Source: Chrysochromulina tobinii (lineage: Eukaryota > Haptophyta > Prymnesiales > Chrysochromulinaceae). Taken from it: a DNA stretch of 20,210 bases. The translations under genes were made by a program, and so were the position numbers. Positions 7,634-15,782 of the stretch are shown here, piece by piece. The notes under the pieces are model-generated. The model ran no database searches and was not told the DNA's origin. It saw nothing but the letters and a program-made list of their open reading frames with translations. The stretch is taken from contig JWZX01001479.1 of NCBI GenBank assembly GCA_001275005.1, positions 1-20,210 of the forward strand. Direction: 5' to 3'. How positions within the stretch are numbered: position 1 is the stretch's first letter; each line of letters begins with the position of its first letter.

Positions 7634-10034
7634 TCATCTCGTCTCGTCAGAGCATCCCTGCCCATATTTGGCCCAATGCTTTCGAATGTACCCAAGCCCC
7701 GCCTGCATCACACCCTCTGCAGCCGTCGGGTACGGATGGATCACACGCGCCACGACGTCGAGCCCCACGCCTGCCTGCATCGCGAGCGTGATCTCGCTGA
7801 TCATGTCTCCCGCGTTGGCGGCGACCACGGTGGCGCCCACGATGGTGCCGGTGCCTTGCTTGCAATGGATCTCGACGAACCCGCCGTCATGGCTCTGTGG
7901 AACCCAGTGGCAATCAGTGGCAATCAGTGGCAACCAGTGGCAATCAGTGGCAACCAGTGGCAACCAGTGGCAATCAGTGGCAACCAGTGGCAATCAGTGG
8001 CAATCAGTGGCAATCAGTGGCAATCAGTGGCAACCAGTGGCAATCAGTGGCAATCAGTGGCAATCAGTGGCAATCAGTGGCAACCAGTGGCAACCAGTGG
8101 CAACCAGTGGCAACCAGTGGCAATCAGTGGCAATCAGTGGCAACCAGTGGCAATCAGTGGCAATCAGTGGCAGGCATCGGACCTGCCCTTCGAGGATGAC
8201 TCGATCGTTATGCTCCAGAGACGACACATAGGTGTCAATGGCGATGCCACTCGCCGCCGCCTCGGCCTTCGTCAGCCCGACAGCGGCCAGTTGAGGCTCG
8301 GTATAGCAACACCGCGGCACGTGCGCCACGAGCCGGGGCACCTGCCACGTGTCGGGCAATCAGTGGCAATCAGTGGCGATCAGTGGCGATCAGTGGCGAT
8401 CAGTGGCGATCAGTGGCGATCAGTGGCACTCAGTGGCAATCAAGCACGCGCGCCACGAGCCGGGGCACCTGCCACGTGTCGCCGAAGAGCAATCATTGGC
8501 AATCATTTTCAATCATCGGCAATCAGTGGCAATCATTGGCAATCAAGCACCTGCCACGTGTCGCCGAAGAGAGCGTTTTGGACGACGAGCTTGGCCATCT
8601 CGCCAGCGACGTGCGTGAAGCGCGGCACGCCCGCCGCGCAGTCGCCGATCGCAAAGACGCTCGGGTTGGTCGTCGCGCCGAGAGGGTCGATCTGGATGCC
8701 GTCGGTTTCGTCAAACGCGATGCCCGCAATCTCGAGCCCGAGATCGCGCACGTTGGGCGACCGTCCGGTCGCGATGAGCAGCGCTTCGCACTCCATCGTC
8801 AAAGGCAGCGCCGCCGCGCCCGCGCCCGCGCTCGCCGCCGCACAGTCATGAGCACCCGTGCCCTCCACCGCCGTCGCGCTGGGAGCCGCGCTGCTGATGG
8901 CCAGCCTCATCAGGGGTGGCGCGCCGTCTTGAGCGCCGGAAGGCTCACGCAGCGTGCTGACGTGGCGCAGCTCGACTCCCAAAAGGAAGGTGACGCCGTC
9001 ACGCTCGAGCGCCCGTCGCAGCGCCGCCGCCGCCGCCGGCTCGTCCTTGGCCAGCACCTTCGAGCGCACGGGCACAGGTCGTCAGGGTTCGTCAGGGTTC
9101 GTCAGGGTCCATCAGGGTCGTCAGGGTCGTCAGGGCGCGTCAGGGTTCGTCAGGGTTCGTTAATGGCCTGCTGCACCTTGGAGCGCACGAGCACCGTCAC
9201 TTTCGATCCAAAGATGGAGAAGGCCTGCGCCATCTCCATAGCCACCACGCCAGCGCCGAGTATCACCAAGCGCGGCGGCAGCTTCGTCAGGTTGTAGAGG
9301 GTCGCGTTCGTCACGTACGGCGCGCTCGCGAGGCCAGGCGTCGTGGCGAGCGGCACACTCGCCCGCCCGCCCGTGGCGATCACAGCCTTCCGAAAACGCA
9401 GGGTGCGCCCGTTTACACTCACAGCGTCGCGGCCGACGAAGCGGCCACGCCCCTGGTACACGTCAGCACCCGCACCGACGGTGCCCTCGTGTGCATCGGC
9501 GGGAGCTATGTGGGCACGCAAACGGCGCATGCGCGCCATCACCGCGCCGAAGTCGACGCCGAGCGTCGCCGCGGGCTCAGCGCCGCCGCTGCCGCCGCCG
9601 CCGCCGCTGCCGCCGGCGGCGGTAGTGAGAAAGCCCTCGGCAAGGGCAGCACGCGCTTCGCGTGCGACGCGTGCGCAGTGCAGCAATGCCTTGGATGGCA
9701 CGCAGCCTACGTTGAGGCAGTCGCCGCCCGCGAGGTGCTCGGAGATCATGCACGATCGCGCACCGCGCCGCGCCGCCTGCTTGGACGAGACGAGACCGCC
9801 GGCGCCCGCGCCGATGACGAGCAGGTCGTACACCTCAGGCGGCGTCGGGTCAGGCCAGTGGCGCGGATGTACCAAGTCGAGCAGCCGCGCGTTGGACACA
9901 TCGAGCGGCCACACGCCGAGTTCCTTCGCGCGTGCTTGCAGGCTTGTGTCTGGGGCTGCCCAGGTGAGTGCAGCCGCAGCTTCCTTGTCGAGCGGCGCAT
10001 GCTGCTCCTCGGACGCCTCCGGGGCTTCCGACAT
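7634..10034 (-). CDS. Class I pyridine nucleotide-disulfide oxidoreductase (MerA/dihydrolipoamide dehydrogenase-like), four exons
   Basis: Exons 10034-9177, 9057-8551, 8341-8183 and 7894-7634 are all multiples of three (phase-0 introns) and give 594 residues. The start is ATG at 10034; the frame opens a few codons earlier at a TTG. Motifs in order: FAD-binding GAGAGG, the redox disulfide in GGDCLNVGCVPSK, a Gly-rich insertion, the NAD(P)-binding GAGVVAMEMAQAF, the second FAD motif AIGDCA, and a dimerisation domain with YTEPQLAAVGLT and the His-Glu-type active site HPYPTAAE. The C-terminal Cys pair of true mercuric reductases is absent, so Hg(II) reduction is not supported and the substrate is unknown. 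The protein should be an FAD homodimer using NAD(P)H. No clear targeting peptide is visible. The C-terminal half is only continuous if three repeat-filled segments are removed. Confidence 0.9.
7895..8182 (-). repeat. Reductase intron 3: 26-unit decamer minisatellite
   Basis: The intron (288 bp) starts GTCCGATG after LEGQ and ends CCACAG before SHDGGFVEIH. From 7911 to 8170 it consists of 26 consecutive 10-bp units with no length change. Sixteen are CAATCAGTGG and ten are CAACCAGTGG on the + strand (sense CCACTGATTG or CCACTGGTTG). The 10-bp unit generates artificial repetitive open frames (GNQWQSVAIS on +), which are not genes. Confidence 0.92.
8342..8550 (-). repeat. Reductase intron 2: decamer repeats plus extra copies of the exon junction
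   Basis: The donor is CAG|GTGCTTGATTGCC (intron starts at 8550). The acceptor is GTGGCAG|GTGCCCC (last intron base 8342), giving 209 bp. A 32-bp block spanning the acceptor junction (8323-8354) is repeated exactly at 8450-8481 inside the intron. The end of exon 2 (8551-8571) is repeated exactly at 8469-8489. Between the copies lie decamers CAGTGGCGAT and CAATCATTGG-type units. The internal copy leaves a potential in-frame 21-nt micro-exon at 8468-8448 encoding VPRLVAR. Confidence 0.85.
9058..9176 (-). repeat. Reductase intron 1: TGACGAACCC repeats bounded by duplicated exon edge
   Basis: The 119-bp intron starts AAG|GTGCAGC at 9176 and ends CTCGAAG|GTGCTGG at 9058. The body is about eight CCTGACGAAC-type units of 9-10 bp. 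The 16-bp sequence GTGCGCTCNAAGGTGC spans both splice sites (9173-9188 and 9054-9069; one mismatch), as expected from a duplicated AAG|GT exon site. Splicing here restores VTVLVRSKVLAKDE. Confidence 0.85.
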
Positions 10035-10146
10035 TGTGGGCGTTCTCAAGTTTCTGTGAATGTCATTATGAATAGTGAAGAAAGAAAGTCATCGGAAAAC
10101 TTTGGAACGCTTCTCGTAGGGTTCTTAGGTGGATCAGAGGTGCTCG

Positions 10147-11486
10147 TCATTTGCCCGGGAAGCCAGTGTGGATGGGGACGGCCTCTGCTTGGTCGAAGAG
10201 CTCCCTCCGCTGAGAGACGAGCGTTGGGTCGTTGTCATCGGTGACGACGCGGCAGTCACGACAGGCCGCCAGGCGCGCGCACGCGGCCGGCGTGAGCCCC
10301 GGGTTGGCATGCAACTGCAGCTCGGCCACCACGAGTGTGCCCGCCTCGAGCGCCGTCGCGAGCGCGAGTGCGCCCTGATGACCGATCCAATTATGATCCA
10401 GATGAAGCTGCTCGAGGAGTGGCGACGGGTGGAGGCACACTGCGAGCGCGTGAGCTCCCGCGTTCGAGATCCGATTGTGCCCGAGATGCAACCTCCGGAG
10501 CTCCGGGCACCTCGATCTCGTCAGCGCCGTCGCGAGCGCGGCGCACCCCGCGTCCCACAGATGATTATGCTGCAGGTAGAGGCGCCTCAGCTGCTTCAGG
10601 GGGGACGCTTCCACTAGGCAGCGCGCCAACTCCTCACCGTCTGCGGCATGAAGCTCCTGATGATCGAGCACGAGCTCCTTGACGCTCTGCTGCAGCTCGG
10701 CCGGCGACGGCACGTGCACCTTTTGGCCAAGGGGGAGGCGCTGTCGTGAGCATATGCACGTGTACCCCGGTTCGTCAAGAGCAATCAATAGCAATCAAGA
10801 CGCACCTTGTAGCGGAGGGCTTCGTGTGGACGCTCGTGTGTGCTGCGGGGCTTGGTGCGCGCCGCGACGGCTTCCGCGGAGAAGAAGAGCTCCACGTGCG
10901 ACGGGTACCGACCAAGGAACTGGTACGCACTCCTCACAGCAGCCTCCGCGCGGTATGAGCCTGGGCGGTACTTGACTTCGTCGTCGTCGACCAGCACCGC
11001 GACGCACTCGTCAGCCGTCACAGGCAGAGCGGAGCGCTTGTTGTACATGGTCACAAAGGGCTTGACGACGGCCTCGGTGAAGCTCTTGCGCATGAACTTC
11101 GCGTCGAGCGTGATCGTGATCTCGATCGTGCCCGCGTGCACCACAAAGCGCATCTGATGCGGAGGCGTCTCACCGAAGGTAAGCCTGACCAGCTGTGCCA
11201 TCGGCGGCACCACCTCGGCGACGGTCGTGGATGCGCCCGGAAGCGCGACCTGCTCACCATCGATCTCGATCCCCTCGAGGGACTCGACCGCGACCGGCTC
11301 CACGTTCGGCCGCTTGTTGAGCTTGAGCACGACTGTCTGCACGACAGCCTGCGCAAACGGCTTCGCGAGCCACTTGGCCTCGAGCGAGATGGTGGCCGAC
11401 AGCCCGTCCGAGACCACCTTGAACCTTTGTGTCACCGGAGCGGCTCCGGGTGCGGGCGGCGATAGCGCTGGCGGCTCGGCCATCAT
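10147..11486 (-). CDS. Leucine-rich-repeat protein with duplicated N-terminal domain, two exons
   Basis: Exons 11486-10806 and 10740-10147 join in phase 0 to give 424 residues. Two ATG codons open the frame (11486 and 11483). Residues 21-106 and 112-203 are two copies of one domain: RFKVV..GLSATISLEAKWLAKPFAQAVV against MRFVV..GTIEITITLDAKFMRKSFTEAVV, both followed by LNKR or YNKR. I cannot name this domain. After the intron, residues of about 246-385 are ribonuclease-inhibitor-type LRRs with LxxLxLxxNxIxxxGaxaLA spacing (RLYLQHNHLWDAG, RLHLGHNRISNAG, QLHLDHNWIGHQG). A protein-binding role follows from the LRRs; the partner is unknown. It is 112 bp downstream of the reductase start on the same strand, and head-to-head with the desaturase. 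Confidence 0.82.
10741..10805 (-). other. 65-bp intron of the LRR gene
   Basis: It starts AAG|GTGCGTCTTGATTGC and ends CACGACAG. It contains two TTGATTGCT units at 10-bp spacing and one TTGACGAACC, matching both repeat types of the reductase introns. It is the smallest family member here and shows no exon duplication. Confidence 0.82.
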
Positions 11487-11724
11487 CGTGTGAAGCAGAT
11501 GACCGCTGAAGGAGTTGCTGAAGGCCGCATTTCCCGGTTTAGAAAGTTCGAGCTCTTCAAATCAAGTCAAGTAGGCTTCCGTTTGGTTGTCTGTTGTTTA
11601 CGTATAGACCTAGAGGCTGCACTCGACCGTTTCAGATTAAAATTGCCATTAAGAGTGATCGCCGCATCCGTGATCCGACGCGGTCTTGCATCTCCCGATA
11701 GCACCTGTAGGCACGCAGTCCACG
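11487..11724. promoter_or_regulatory. Divergent promoter interval, LRR gene and desaturase
   Basis: The 238-bp gap between two head-to-head starts must hold both promoters or 5' leaders. It is less GC-rich than the flanking exons. I see no convincing TATA box or known operator. Confidence 0.4.
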
Positions 11725-13262
11725 ATGTGCAACCCGGCCCCAACGCCGGCGGTCACGGTGAGCTCCGCGAATGCCGAGCGCAAGGTGAGCGGCAAGGAGT
11801 ACGACGCGGACGTGCTGGCACCTGAGGATGCGTGGATCGAGAAGGTAGACCTCGAGGCGCTCAAGGAGGACATCCGCGAGCTGGGCAAGCAGCTCGCGGC
11901 GCAGCAGGGTCCGGAGGACATGGCGCATCTGCGCAAGATCATCTCCTGGTCGCGCGCGTGCACGCTCACCGGACTGTTCACCATGTGGTACATGGTCAAC
12001 CCGCTGTCCATTTACCTGATCTCCATTGGCACGATGTCGCGCTGGACGATCATCGGGCACCACGTTTGCCACGGCGGCTTCGACAAGTGCTCGTCGGGCA
12101 CGTACAGCCGGTTCAAGTTCGGCGTGGGCAGCTTGTGGCGGCGCATCGTCGACTGGCTCGACTGGATGCTCGTCGAGGCGTGGAACGTCGAGCACAACCA
12201 GCTGCACCACTACTGCCTTGGCGAGGCGACCGACCCCGATCTGGTCGAGGACAACCTCAAAGGGATTCGGACGTACAAGACGTCCTTCCCGGGCGAGAAG
12301 TACATCATCGTCGCCTTCTTCATGGCCACCTGGAAGTGGTTCTACTACGCGCCCAACACGTTCAAGATGCTGAAGCTGCACGAGATGCGTCGCCTGGGCA
12401 AGGTGCCCATGTACGAAGGCAAGCCGGTCAGCGAGCGCTCAATGCGAAGGGCCTGGTCACTGGACTCGTGCTTCTATCGCGGCAACGTGTACTTCACGAA
12501 GACCGAGATGTTCGGCCGCGTGCTCGGCCCGTACTTCGTTCGCCAATTTGTGCTGCTGCCGTTACTCTTCGGTCTAGCGCTCGGCCGCGCGGCGTATTTC
12601 AACAGCCTCATGTCGATGGTTCTCGCCGAGATGCTCACCAACATCCACTCGTTCATCGTCATCGTGCCCAACCACACGGGCGACGACCTGTACCGCTTCG
12701 ACCGCCACTGCACCGCGCGGTCGGCCACCTTTTTCCTGCGCCAGATCATCTCGAGTGCCAACTTCAGCCTCGGGACGGACCTGATCGACTTCCACCACGG
12801 CTGGCTCAACTATCAGGTGATTGCACCTCTGATTGCACCTCTGATTGCACCACGGCTGGCTCAACTATCAGGTGATTGCACCTCTGATTGCACCGGATGG
12901 CCTCAGCTATCAGGCGGAGAGCACGATCACCTCTGATTGCACCTCTGATTGCACCTCCTGATTGCACCGCTGATTGCACCGGATGGCCTCTGATTACCCC
13001 CCTCATCATCTCGCAGGTGGAGCATCACCTTTGGCCCGACCTCTCGATGCTCTCGTACCAGAAGGCGGCGCCCCTGGTACAGTCCATCTGCCGCAAGCAT
13101 GGGGTGCCGTACATCAAGCACTCAGTCTTCTGGCGCCTCAAGAAGACGATCGACATCATGGTGGGGAAGGCGTCGATGCGTAAGTTCCCCTCCAAGTGGG
13201 AAGTGGAAGCCGACCTGACCTCTGCTGACGACGTCGCGCCGCTCCACGCGACCGCGCACTAA
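11725..13262 (+). CDS. Membrane fatty-acid desaturase, QxxHH type, two exons
   Basis: Exons 11725-12816 and 13017-13262 join in phase 0 to give 445 residues. The frame opens 13 codons earlier at a TTG; ATG 11725 is chosen. The three di-iron His clusters are present: HHVCH (112-116), HNQLHH (157-162) and QVEHH (364-368). Hydrophobic segments lie around 80-103, 192-208 and 272-315. NVEHNQLHHYCLGE and DPDLVEDN are typical of the COG3239-like desaturase group. The third box with Gln as first residue is shared with front-end desaturases, but there is no N-terminal cytochrome b5 domain, so electrons must come from a separate donor. Substrate and regiospecificity cannot be assigned. The intron falls between Q364 and V365, inside the third His box, so only correct splicing yields an active site. 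Confidence 0.92.
12817..13016 (+). repeat. Desaturase intron: CTGATTGCACCT repeats with copies of the exon edge and of the spliced junction
   Basis: The 200-bp intron starts CAG|GTGATTGCACC and ends CTCGCAG|GTGGAGC. A 47-bp block across the donor (12793-12839) recurs exactly at 12848-12894, a 55-bp tandem shift. At 12895-12931 lies a diverged copy of the joined mRNA: GGATGGCCTCAGCTATCAGG followed by CGGAG...CA...TCACCT, matching both sides of NYQ|VEHHL. The rest is CTGATTGCACC-type units, the sense orientation of the motif seen reversed in the minus-strand genes. Confidence 0.88.
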
Positions 13263-13307
13263 GCGCTCGCGACGGCGCCTGACGTCAGTGCATGGCACGC
13301 GCGCCCC

Positions 13308-13387
13308 GCTTTGGGCCATCGCTCACGACGGCGCCACGCTTTGGGGGCGCCGTCGTGAGCGATGGCCCAAAGCGTGGCGCCGTCGTG
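13308..13387. repeat. Perfect 28-bp inverted repeat with a competing 22-bp hairpin
   Basis: Arms 13308-13335 and 13346-13373 are exact reverse complements (28 bp) with a 10-bp loop, ACGCTTTGGG. A second perfect pairing of 22 bp joins 13324-13345 with 13366-13387, so the two hairpins exclude each other. The structure starts 45 bp after the desaturase stop and may lie in its 3' UTR. It could be a transcript-end or stability element, a small terminal-inverted-repeat relic or a palindromic duplication. Confidence 0.9.
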
Positions 13388-13417
13388 GGCACGCTTTGGG
13401 GCGGGGCGGGTCGATTA

Positions 13418-13464
13418 CCGTCATTGCCGCCATTGCCGTCATTGCCGTCATTACCGTCATTACC
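13418..13464 (+). repeat. 9-bp tandem repeat CCGTCATTR
   Basis: About five units of CCGTCATTG or CCGTCATTA lie in tandem, with one unit reading CCGCCATTG. The array is bracketed by two copies of GGGCGGGTCGATT. The 9-bp period keeps one frame, but no gene is apparent. Confidence 0.85.
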
Positions 13465-14374
13465 GGGGCGGGTCGATTGGGTCCGGTCCTCCCACTTGCG
13501 CTGGCAAGGGAGAGGAGGGCGAGGGCAGGGGCGTAGGGAGGCGGTCGGCGGTTACCGCGGCCCCCTTCCCCCTTGTCATTCGTGGTGCGCCGCGCAGCGT
13601 CAAGTTGGCGGCGAGCACGAAGAGAGAGAGCCGCGGGTAGCCTCTACAGCTCGGCCTCGTGAAGCACGCGTGCCGATGCATTCGTCGCCATGCGTCGTGG
13701 GTCGTGGCAATGCCATCGCGTGTAATTTATGTCGCATGTATTTTTTGCCGTGAGCCGCGCGGCGAAGACGTCTATAGATTGTCGTGTGCGGCGAGCGGTT
13801 GGGCTTGAGTTTGTCCAATGCCGCTGCCGGCGGTCACGTCACCGTGCCCCCCCGGGGCCCGGCGTCCGCGGCGCCCCCCGGCGCCCGGACCCCCGGCCGC
13901 CGCCCCCTGGCCGGGCCGCGCGGGCGCCGGACCTAGCACCTACCGTGTCACGCAACCGCGTTTCGTTCGGTCCCCGGGGAACGGAACGCCGCAAGCCATC
14001 ATCCGCCCACCGCGCGGCAGAGATCGCTCATATGTACTCCATGATGTACTCTCAAGTCTCATGATGTACTCTATTGCGCATTACGGTATACACATTCCAC
14101 GATACATAACGCATATGTAAAAACGGCTCGCGCGCACCCCTACCGAACGGCCGCGAATCGACGCCGGGTAATTGGGAAATAAAATGTGGTATCACAGCGG
14201 CCCCGCGCCTGTAAACCAAGACCGAGACGGCGCGTGCATCTCACTCTAGTACTGCGGCCGCCAAACCACGGGATGCGCCCGGAAGCTCCAAGGTCGTCAT
14301 TTAGATCGTCGGGTCGTGAGCTCTCGATGTGTAACCGTCGGGTCGTCACTCGTGAGCTCTCGATGTAACCGCTT

Positions 14375-15190
14375 CTAAATCTTCTGCTCGTCAGCAGCAG
14401 GCGCGGCGGCGGGTTCGGCTTCGGCCTTCTTCGCGGGCTTCTTCTTCCAGTCGAGCTTGACTTTCACAGGCGTCTGAGGCGGCACCTCCTCCAAGCTGTC
14501 CGTCGTCCCGGCGACGATGACGGGCGCCGTCCCGGGCGCGAGCTCCGCGGCGGGCTCCGCGGCGATCTCAGCAGCGACGGAACTGGCGGCACCCTCGGAA
14601 ACAGCGCGACGCAACGGAGCTGGCGAGAGCGGCGAGGGCGCCCTCCCACCACCAGCCGTCGCTTGCTCCTCCAGGAACGCCCGCCCGCTCGGTGAGAGCT
14701 TCGCCAAGTTGCCACTTTTGGCGCGCGCCACTCGGGAGGCTGAGCGTGCTTTCTTCTCGAAGGACGCGCTGCGGTGCGCCTTCGTGAGCGGCACGTTTTC
14801 AATTTTGGGCTCCTTTTTGCGCCGAGTGTACGTCTTGGCAATCACATCCACAAGCGCGGGCTTCTCGCTCTTTGCAAGCTGCGCCCGCTTCATCATGCCC
14901 CGCACGGCCGCCTGCATGCAGATGGTGGCGCCATTCCTGATGAGCTCATCATCTGCCGCCTCCTCGGCCTCCCTCGCCTCCTCCTCCTCAGCAGCCATTT
15001 TAATCTCCCACTGCAAGCGTCGCTCCGCCTCCTTCTTGGCGTACGCCTCAAATTCCTTTCTCTTCTGCTCCCGCTCCTCGGCTAAACTCTTCTCCGCCTC
15101 TAATTCCTCCTCCTTCTTCTTCTTCTCCTCGGGGCTCAGTTGGGGCTCCGATGAGCCATAAGCCTCCTCTTTCGAGCCCCCGCAGCCCAT
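14375..15190 (-). CDS. Predicted dually acylated, coiled-coil IQ-motif protein
   Basis: The frame is open further upstream (to 15337), but ATG 15190 is chosen because it starts MGCGGSKEEA. That is an N-myristoylation signal (Gly2, Ser6) with adjacent Cys3 for palmitoylation. The protein has 271 residues. Residues 20-85 form a highly charged Glu/Lys/Arg helix, probably coiled coil. Residues 90-102 (ICMQAAVRGMMKR) resemble an IQ calmodulin-binding motif with Met for the usual Ile. HRSASFEKKARSASR (139-153) is a cluster of basophilic kinase sites related to the RSASFGR motif of the EF-hand protein in this window. The C-terminal third is Ala/Pro/Glu-rich and disordered. A peripheral membrane protein responding to Ca2+/calmodulin is inferred. 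No intron is seen. Confidence 0.78.
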   Translation of the reverse strand: MGCGGSKEEAYGSSEPQLSPEEKKKKEEELEAEKSLAEEREQKRKEFEAYAKKEAERRLQWEIKMAAEEEEAREAEEAADDELIRNGATICMQAAVRGMMKRAQLAKSEKPALVDVIAKTYTRRKKEPKIENVPLTKAHRSASFEKKARSASRVARAKSGNLAKLSPSGRAFLEEQATAGGGRAPSPLSPAPLRRAVSEGAASSVAAEIAAEPAAELAPGTAPVIVAGTTDSLEEVPPQTPVKVKLDWKKKPAKKAEAEPAAAPAADEQKI

Positions 15191-15782
15191 CTTCTTCCGT
15201 GAACCCCAAAAAATTCTTGCAATGGGATACCACGCGGACCGGGACCACGGCGGCGCCGCGGGGGTGCAGACGACTGTGCCACGTCGACGTTCCACAGAAA
15301 CCGAATCTCGCCGCTTCACACTGCATCTTTTATCCACAATGTCGAATCACGGTACAAAAACACCGGGAGGAGCCGGGAAGTTCAAGTAGGTTGACTGTTG
15401 TTTATGAAGTAACTTGAACTTGAACTTGAACAGGGCACACAGCCACACACACGGGACACACGGGTCACACAGACGAACCAGCCTATCAGTACTTCACAGA
15501 CGATCCAGCCTTCGACACTTCACGTTTGGCTTGAGCCCCTGGCATGTCCGGCGTGTGTGTCCGGTGCACCTTAGGTGCACCATGGGGCCGCCGGCTGGGT
15601 CGTCGACGGTCAGGGTCTTGTCCACACGCCGTGTCGGTGCACCCACAGCCCCTGCGTTCGGCGACAGGGATTCGTGCATGCGCGTCGTGTGTTTCACAGC
15701 AGGCTGGGTCCAGCGACAGGGTTTCGTGCATGCGCGTCGTGTGTTTCACAGCAGCAGCGCCATGGGGCCGCGTACCTTCCCT
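15191..15782. other. Intergenic region with short and 42-bp repeats
   Basis: This lies upstream of the IQ-motif gene and downstream of the PUB gene, both on the minus strand. It contains ACTTGA-type hexamer repeats (about 15412-15431), CA-rich simple sequence (about 15435-15475), an 8-bp palindromic pair GGTGCACC-TTA-GGTGCACC (15564-15582) and the direct repeat at 15661-15754. Small + strand frames are repeat translations without domains. Confidence 0.55.
15661..15754. repeat. 42-bp direct repeat, 52-bp period
   Basis: Copies at 15661-15702 and 15713-15754 differ at one base. Each contains TTCGTGCATGCGCGTCGTGT and ends CACAGCAG. ATGGGGCCG, seen near 15590, recurs just after the second copy, so the unit may be part of a larger decayed array. 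Confidence 0.85.

Larger units (their letters stand above)
13263..14374. other. Convergent spacer between desaturase and IQ-motif gene
   Basis: No supported gene. It holds a large hairpin (13308-13387), 9-bp repeats (13418-13464), a C-rich stretch around 13846-13925 and a lower-GC zone at about 14030-14120. In that zone the 13-mer CATGATGTACTCT is repeated (14040-14052 and 14060-14072). A 15-bp direct repeat GTGAGCTCTCGATGT (14316-14330, 14352-14366) ends just past the stop of the minus-strand gene. Open frames here have no recognisable protein character. Confidence 0.6.

Noticed and set aside
7907-8172. CRISPR-like or telomere-like array
   Set aside because: Units are contiguous 10-mers without spacers, lie inside an intron and match no telomere repeat. 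The context is eukaryotic.
7622-8851. Long + strand open frames translating GNQWQSVAIS repeats
   Set aside because: They are the 10-bp array read in another frame, on the strand opposite a well-supported reductase gene. The protein has no domain outside the repeat.
7634-10034. Naming the reductase merA (mercuric reductase)
   Set aside because: The redox centre fits, but the C-terminal vicinal Cys pair needed for Hg(II) handling is absent and no HMA domain or mer neighbours are present.
11632-12381. Minus-strand open frame opposite the desaturase
   Set aside because: The + strand has all three His boxes; the minus frame has no family character.
11725-13262. Assigning the desaturase as a specific delta-5 or delta-6 enzyme
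   Set aside because: QxxHH alone does not give regiospecificity, and the fused cytochrome b5 domain usual in front-end desaturases is missing.
15564-15582. GGTGCACC-TTA-GGTGCACC palindrome as an operator
   Set aside because: Short palindromes are expected in this composition, and no nearby start or known factor site supports regulation.
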